Positions 15,549-18,755 of a stretch of DNA of 18,755 bases are shown here, piece by piece. Within the stretch, counting starts at the first letter, position 1, and each line of letters starts with the position of its first letter. The translations under genes were made by a program, and so were the position numbers. The stretch covers positions 1 through 18,755 of the forward strand of contig DVJH01000063.1 of the NCBI GenBank assembly GCA_018710795.1, in the 5' to 3' direction. The stretch comes from Candidatus Galligastranaerophilus gallistercoris (GTDB lineage: Bacteria > Cyanobacteriota > Vampirovibrionia > Gastranaerophilales > Gastranaerophilaceae). The notes beneath the pieces are model-generated. The model saw nothing but the letters and a program-made list of their open reading frames with translations, searched no databases and had not been told where the DNA came from.

Positions 15549-15984
15549 TCTCTTCTTTTAATTTATCAAGGTCTAAAACCGTAGTTTCGCCCGATAAATC
15601 AATTACGTTAATTTGGCTGTCGTTTTCATCATCTTCGTTATCTTTATCCATAACGATATTTTCAATTACAATCTGCGCCATATCAAGAGCAACTTTCTGC
15701 CTTGTTTCGGGGGAACATTTTTCAAGCATCTGGATTGCGGTTCTGACCGTTTTTTCAAGGTCATACCAGCGGTTGACACCCCTTTGTATAACACCGTCTT
15801 CAACCGCACTCATTATATCTTCCACATTTTTAAATTCGTGCGATTTAATATTGTGCTCGATAATAACTTTTATTAAATTCAGCGCAACCTGAATTTGGCT
15901 GGCATCGTCCGAATTTGCAAGCGTTCGCATGGACATGGATAATACAGGATCTTTATCATACCACCTTGAATAATATTCTTTCAT
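15541..15984 (-). CDS. conserved-looking hypothetical protein, 147 aa, mostly helical
   Basis: I do not recognise this protein. It is soluble, has no signal peptide, and reads as a helix-rich domain (residues 1-110) with a repeated hydrophobic pattern (IQVALNLIKVIIEHNI, VALDMAQIVIENIVM). An acidic linker (about 112-122, DKDNEDDENDS) and a short C-terminal segment (INVIDLSGETTVLDLDKL) follow. AAAGGATC lies 6 bases before the ATG, a good ribosome site. It follows fixX by 23 bases and overlaps the TPR gene by 8 bases. Tight coupling to the TPR gene and dprA suggests these act together. The motif VEDGVIQRGVNRWYDLEKTV (about 55-75) would be a good search seed. Confidence 0.75.
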   Translation of the reverse strand: MKEYYSRWYDKDPVLSMSMRTLANSDDASQIQVALNLIKVIIEHNIKSHEFKNVEDIMSAVEDGVIQRGVNRWYDLEKTVRTAIQMLEKCSPETRQKVALDMAQIVIENIVMDKDNEDDENDSQINVIDLSGETTVLDLDKLKEENE

Positions 15985-16007
15985 TCTTGATCCTTTTTAT
16001 ACCTCCC

Positions 16008-16301
16008 TTATCCGAATCTGTATGTTACGCCGCTCGAGTTTTTGGGGTATTCCCACTCTATTGCGTTGTACGGGCAGCATATTCTGCATGTTCCGCATTC
16101 CAAACAATTCTCAAACTCAACGTCCAACGTATCGTCTTCAAACTTGTAAACACCCGCAGGGCAAAAATACAAACAATTTTTATCTTTGCATTTTTTGCAC
16201 AACTCGATATTTACCTTAAGATGCCTATCATTATTGCAGATAAACCTCAAAGTGGCAAGTCTTTCGTCAATATCGGGGTTTAAATTATCCATATCAGCCA
16301 T
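16008..16301 (-). CDS. fixX: FixX-like ferredoxin with cysteines for two [4Fe-4S] clusters
   Basis: FixX is the ferredoxin partner of the FixC flavoprotein. I start it at the ATG at 16301 (97 aa, usual FixX length), with AGGT close upstream and a 5-base gap after fixC. An earlier ATG at 16331 has no ribosome site and overlaps fixC. FixX landmarks are FCPAGVYKFEDD (46-57), NCLECGTCRICCP (65-77) and the C-terminus IEWEYPKNSSGVTYRFG (81-97). Cysteines 35, 38, 43 and 47 form CxxCxxxxCxxxCP, and 66, 69, 72 and 76 form CxxCxxCxxxCP, enough for two clusters; E. coli FixX has ligands for one. It probably passes electrons between ETF and quinone through FixC. Confidence 0.92.
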   Translation of the reverse strand: MADMDNLNPDIDERLATLRFICNNDRHLKVNIELCKKCKDKNCLYFCPAGVYKFEDDTLDVEFENCLECGTCRICCPYNAIEWEYPKNSSGVTYRFG

Positions 16302-16306
16302 TATAC

Positions 16307-17617
16307 CTATATTATAGCCTCCAGTATACATTTAACAAAACTTATAACATCCCCCAAAATATCTTTAAATCTTCTTTCTTTTATAAAAGAAAACATAAAT
16401 CTTCTGTATTTATCTTTTTTGGGGGTATTGTCGGCATTGGTAAATATATCGAAAAATTCACCTATTTTTTTCGGATAATATGAAAATACGGATTTTCTTC
16501 TTTTAAAAAGAGTCTCAATCACGCTTTTATAAGTTTTTAAATCCGAAATTACAAAGCTTTTATATAATTTCTTTTTATAATTTTTTAAAACATTCTCGCC
16601 ATAGTCTTTTTTATTTAATGCTTCAACTGCGGTTTCGCCCGCAAGTATTCCGCTTTTTATCGCAAGGTTTGTCCCCTCAAAATGAACGGAATCAACAAGG
16701 TTTGCACAGTCTCCGACAAGAAGGCACCCGTCATGATAAAGTTTCGGGAGTTTTTTATAACCGCCTTCGGGAATTGAATGTGCACTGTATTCAATAACCT
16801 CTCCGCCTTCAATCAAACGTTTAACGAATTCATTATTTTTCAATCTGTCAAGATATTCATATGGTCTGATTTTATTCCTTTTAAGGCTTTCCATACTGAT
16901 TCCGACACCGATTGAAACATTATTTTTAAAGGTATATAAAAACCCCATCCCCAAAGGAACATCTTCATCGTTTTTGTTTAATCCGCCAAAAAATTCATAT
17001 ACCGCCCCTTCATCACCTTTTAAATTAAATCTTTGGTTTATGACATCATTTGAAAGTTTAATAACCTCTTTGACGCCTAAAATTGCTTCATCAGGTTCGG
17101 TAGTTTTTTTAAGCCCCGTTTTATTCAATAAAAGCGAATTAAACCCTTCCGCCACGATAACAATCGGAGCATAAATTTCTTCGTTGTTTTCGGTTCTTAC
17201 ACCTTTTATTTTTTTATTTTCGATTATTAAATCGACAACAAGAGTGTCATGTGCAAAATAAACGCCTTCTTTTTTGGCTTCCTGCACCATTTTGGAATCA
17301 ATATTTTTTCTGTATACGCTTATTGAACTTTTACTATCTTTTGTATATGAAATTTCAAGAGAATTTTTATCGTTTAAAATGACATAATTATGTTTTGTTA
17401 AATACCTCTCAAAAGGCATATCATTATATGAATTCGGAAACAATTCCTTTAGGGACTCAAGATAAAAAGCGCCGCCGAACATATTTTTAGTGCCGTAGTG
17501 GGATGATTTTTCAATCACCACGGGGGTATATCCGCCTCTTTTAACCGTAAGTGCGGCGGCAATTCCCGACGGCCCCGCACCTACAACGATAACATCAGTA
17601 TTTGTATTTTTCTCCAT
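16307..17617 (-). CDS. fixC: FixC-like flavoprotein (ETF:quinone oxidoreductase family)
   Basis: FixC is an FAD protein that takes electrons from the FixAB electron-transfer flavoprotein and, with FixX, passes them to quinone or, in bifurcating systems, to ferredoxin. It is 436 aa (E. coli FixC is about 428). The FAD-binding Rossmann start is DVIVVGAGPSGIAAAL (8-23), followed by Glu36 (VVIEKS). The mid-region has IVIVAEGFNSLL and the second FAD motif GCLLVGDCANLVD with FEGTNLAIKSGILAGE after it, as in the family. fixX follows 5 bases later. fixA and fixB are not in this window, so the donor is not shown. There is no Shine-Dalgarno sequence; a TATAAT box lies 7 bases before the ATG. Confidence 0.9.
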   Translation of the reverse strand: MEKNTNTDVIVVGAGPSGIAAALTVKRGGYTPVVIEKSSHYGTKNMFGGAFYLESLKELFPNSYNDMPFERYLTKHNYVILNDKNSLEISYTKDSKSSISVYRKNIDSKMVQEAKKEGVYFAHDTLVVDLIIENKKIKGVRTENNEEIYAPIVIVAEGFNSLLLNKTGLKKTTEPDEAILGVKEVIKLSNDVINQRFNLKGDEGAVYEFFGGLNKNDEDVPLGMGFLYTFKNNVSIGVGISMESLKRNKIRPYEYLDRLKNNEFVKRLIEGGEVIEYSAHSIPEGGYKKLPKLYHDGCLLVGDCANLVDSVHFEGTNLAIKSGILAGETAVEALNKKDYGENVLKNYKKKLYKSFVISDLKTYKSVIETLFKRRKSVFSYYPKKIGEFFDIFTNADNTPKKDKYRRFMFSFIKERRFKDILGDVISFVKCILEAII

Positions 17618-17624
17618 AATACAA

Positions 17625-17654
17625 ATTATACAATAGCATTCCGTTGTTTACCAA
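17625..17654 (-). promoter_or_regulatory. candidate promoter for the fixC-to-barrel-protein operon, leaderless start
   Basis: On the minus strand TTGGTA (17649-17654, 4 of 6) and a perfect TATAAT (17625-17630) are separated by 18 bases. The -10 box ends 7 bases before the fixC ATG, so transcription would begin at about the A of the ATG. Confidence 0.5.
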
Positions 17655-17665
17655 ATATGTTAATT

Positions 17666-18007
17666 TTAAGTGCGTTCCGGAATTTTAAAAATAATTCCGC
17701 CAAGAAACGTTAACATAAGCGAACCCCATAATGCGGGCCAAAAACCTTCAATTTGAACGCCGGGGGCAAAATATCCCGCAAGCATAAACAATAAAGCATT
17801 GATTACAAGCCCCAAAATCCCCAGTGTTAAAATGTTAACGGGCAGTGTTATAATCATTAAAAAAGGTTTTATTGAGGCGTTAATTAACCCGATTATAAAA
17901 GCAATCAACAGTGCACTTTGAAAGTTTTCGACAAAAATCCCCGGAATAATCCAGGCCGTAAGCATAACACAAAGAGCAAACAATACCCACCTTAAAATTA
18001 AAATCAT
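17666..18007 (-). CDS. YvlD-like small membrane protein (phage holin family 4 type, PF04020)
   Basis: This 113-aa protein has four predicted membrane segments (about 3-22, 31-49, 52-79 and 88-107). The family pattern is visible in INASIKPFLMIITLPVNIL (42-60), LTLGILGLVINALLF (60-74) and GFWPALWGS (88-96). I start it at the ATG at 18007 because a strong AAGGAG lies 8 bases upstream; a start at 18055 would add a basic tail and overlook the site. The family is widespread in bacteria. The holin label is historical, no phage genes are nearby, and the function is unknown to me. It may sit in an operon with the TSCPD gene but has its own candidate promoter. Confidence 0.82.
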   Translation of the reverse strand: MILILRWVLFALCVMLTAWIIPGIFVENFQSALLIAFIIGLINASIKPFLMIITLPVNILTLGILGLVINALLFMLAGYFAPGVQIEGFWPALWGSLMLTFLGGIIFKIPERT

Positions 18008-18027
18008 AGTTTTTCTCCTTTTTATTG

Positions 18028-18055
18028 ATTTTAATTTTTTTAAGATAATTTTCAA
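18028..18055 (-). promoter_or_regulatory. candidate promoter of the YvlD-like gene
   Basis: On the minus strand TTGAAA (18050-18055) and TAAAAT (18028-18033) lie 16 bases apart, predicting a start near 18021 and a short leader that holds AAGGAG. The -35 box lies inside a perfect inverted repeat (18044-18060). Confidence 0.45.
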
Positions 18056-18060
18056 TTATC
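18044..18060. repeat. inverted repeat over the -35 box of the YvlD-like gene
   Basis: GATAATT (18044-18050) and AATTATC (18054-18060) form a perfect 7-base inverted repeat around TTC. No T-run follows on the minus strand, so it is more like an operator for a repressor than a terminator for the TSCPD gene, though AT-rich DNA forms such repeats by chance. Confidence 0.4.
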
Positions 18061-18073
18061 CTTTAGGGGAATA

Positions 18074-18349
18074 TTATGTGTTGGATTTAACCCGTGATTT
18101 ATTTTGCACATATTCAATAAGCGCACATGATAATTGATCGGGGCAGCTTGTGGATTTAGAATTACATCTTATTCCTTTTAATTTTGAAATAACATCGTTT
18201 ATGTTCATTCCTCTGCACAAAGAAGAAATTCCCTTTAAATTGCCGTTGCAGCCGCCGTAAAAAACAATATCTTCTATAATATCGTTTTCGATTTTTACTT
18301 CAATATATTCGCTGCAAGTGCCTTGTGTTTTATATTTAATGATATCCAT
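18074..18349 (-). CDS. TSCPD domain protein (TIGR03905 family)
   Basis: This 91-aa cytoplasmic protein has six cysteines (12, 34, 45, 62, 69 and 75). The family pattern is clear: KTQGTCSEYI (7-16), FYGGCNGNLKGIS (30-42), LKGIRCNSKSTSCPDQLSC (57-75). TSCPD domains also occur at the C-terminus of some class II ribonucleotide reductases and are thought to bind metal; the role of free-standing ones is unknown to me. Its start is 2 bases after the pilC stop with no ribosome site, so it is probably read by coupling from pilC. Confidence 0.85.
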   Translation of the reverse strand: MDIIKYKTQGTCSEYIEVKIENDIIEDIVFYGGCNGNLKGISSLCRGMNINDVISKLKGIRCNSKSTSCPDQLSCALIEYVQNKSRVKSNT

Positions 18350-18351
18350 TT

Positions 18352-18755
18352 TTACATCTGATTGTATGCGCCAAACAAGGGCATATATAATGATAAAGCC
18401 AAGAATAATACAATCGCACCGATAACAATCAACATAAACGGTTCGACCAATTTTGTAAACGTGTCTATAATATCGTCAAGTTTCTTATCAATATATACCG
18501 TACAATTATATAACATCTCCCCTAAACGTCCCGATTGTTCGCCTGTTGCAACCATAAACAACATCATATTGGGTATCTGCCCCGTTGATTTCAGGGCGGA
18601 AGAAAGGTTTGTACCTTGCTGCACTCTGATAGCCGCAGCCGATATTGCTTCTCTTAATACCGCATTATCAAGAGTTAAATTTGCAAGATATAAACAGTTA
18701 ACAACCGGAATACCCGCATCGTATGCAACCTGCAATACGGCAAGAAAGTTGGAAT
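18352..18755 (-). CDS. PilC/GspF inner-membrane protein, C-terminal half (cut by window edge)
   Basis: This is the last 134 residues of a type IV pilus/type II secretion platform protein (T2SSF domain); the frame is open past base 18755. It starts SNFLAVLQVAYDAGIP and shows the repeat-domain pattern AISAAAIRVQQGTNLSSAL, then FMVATGEQSGRLGEML, a conserved helix-turn-helix bundle of the family. Membrane segments PFMLIVIGAIVLFLALSLYM and a short FGAYNQM end follow. The TTG at 18735 is not a start; homology continues through it. The platform protein links the pilus assembly ATPase to the periplasmic pilin. Whether it belongs to pilus (PilC) or secretion (GspF) cannot be told from this half. The TSCPD gene follows after 2 bases. 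Confidence 0.92.
   Translation of the reverse strand, partial: SNFLAVLQVAYDAGIPVVNCLYLANLTLDNAVLREAISAAAIRVQQGTNLSSALKSTGQIPNMMLFMVATGEQSGRLGEMLYNCTVYIDKKLDDIIDTFTKLVEPFMLIVIGAIVLFLALSLYMPLFGAYNQM

Noticed and set aside
15464..15892. Open frame of 142 codons on the plus strand opposite the 147-aa and TPR genes
   Set aside because: Its translation is low-complexity Ser/Ile/Leu, typical of the antisense of Asp/Glu/Lys-rich coding DNA, and two genes lie opposite.
16302..16331. Longer fixX starting at 16331
   Set aside because: It overlaps fixC, lacks a ribosome site and exceeds the usual FixX length.
18733..18735. PilC/GspF start at TTG 18735
   Set aside because: The frame continues to the window edge and the family homology runs through this codon.
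1..18755. Mobile elements, CRISPR arrays, tRNAs, phage genes
   Set aside because: No repeat arrays, transposase, integrase or tRNA-like segments were seen. The only phage-named family (YvlD-like) is a common bacterial membrane protein.

Overview
The window is an AT-rich, tightly packed stretch of bacterial chromosome with about 20 genes. It has no tRNA, rRNA, CRISPR array, insertion sequence or phage module. The gene set suggests a Gram-negative-type, probably anaerobic, non-photosynthetic relative of the Cyanobacteria (Melainabacteria/Gastranaerophilales). The clues are a meso-DAP wall pathway, a secreted barrel-like protein, type IV pilus/type II secretion genes, a FixC/FixX pair whose FixX has cysteines for two clusters, and an SSB without tryptophan that resembles cyanobacterial SSBs. 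This placement is inference from protein character; no marker-gene comparison was possible.

Region 1 (1-6197, minus strand) is a cell-wall operon in the order murF-mraY-murD-ftsW-murG-folC. Its genes overlap or lie within a few bases of each other. It covers completion of UDP-MurNAc-pentapeptide (MurD, MurF), lipid I (MraY) and lipid II (MurG) synthesis and the SEDS polymerase FtsW. folC (folate polyglutamylation) runs off the left edge. The most striking point is an in-frame TAG in the middle of mraY, a normally essential gene; both halves are otherwise intact and in one frame.

Region 2 (6198-8524, plus) holds a DUF4127-family gene of unknown function followed by dapF. It diverges from murF across an 82-base gap in which the two best promoter candidates lie on top of each other on opposite strands. 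Region 3 (8525-9652, plus) is the rpsF-ssb-rpsR operon with a promoter and a strong intrinsic terminator.

Region 4 (9659-17617, minus) is a second long operon: fixC-fixX-(147-aa unknown)-(TPR protein)-dprA-topA-aroE-(secreted barrel-like protein). It converges on rpsR, and one hairpin between them could terminate both. It mixes electron transfer, DNA uptake/processing, topoisomerase I, the shikimate pathway and an envelope protein. Region 5 (17666-18755, minus) holds the C-terminal half of a PilC/GspF membrane protein, a small TSCPD-domain protein and a YvlD-like membrane protein.

Several genes (the DUF4127 gene, fixC, perhaps folC) have a TAAAAT or TATAAT box exactly seven bases before the ATG and no Shine-Dalgarno sequence, as leaderless transcripts would.
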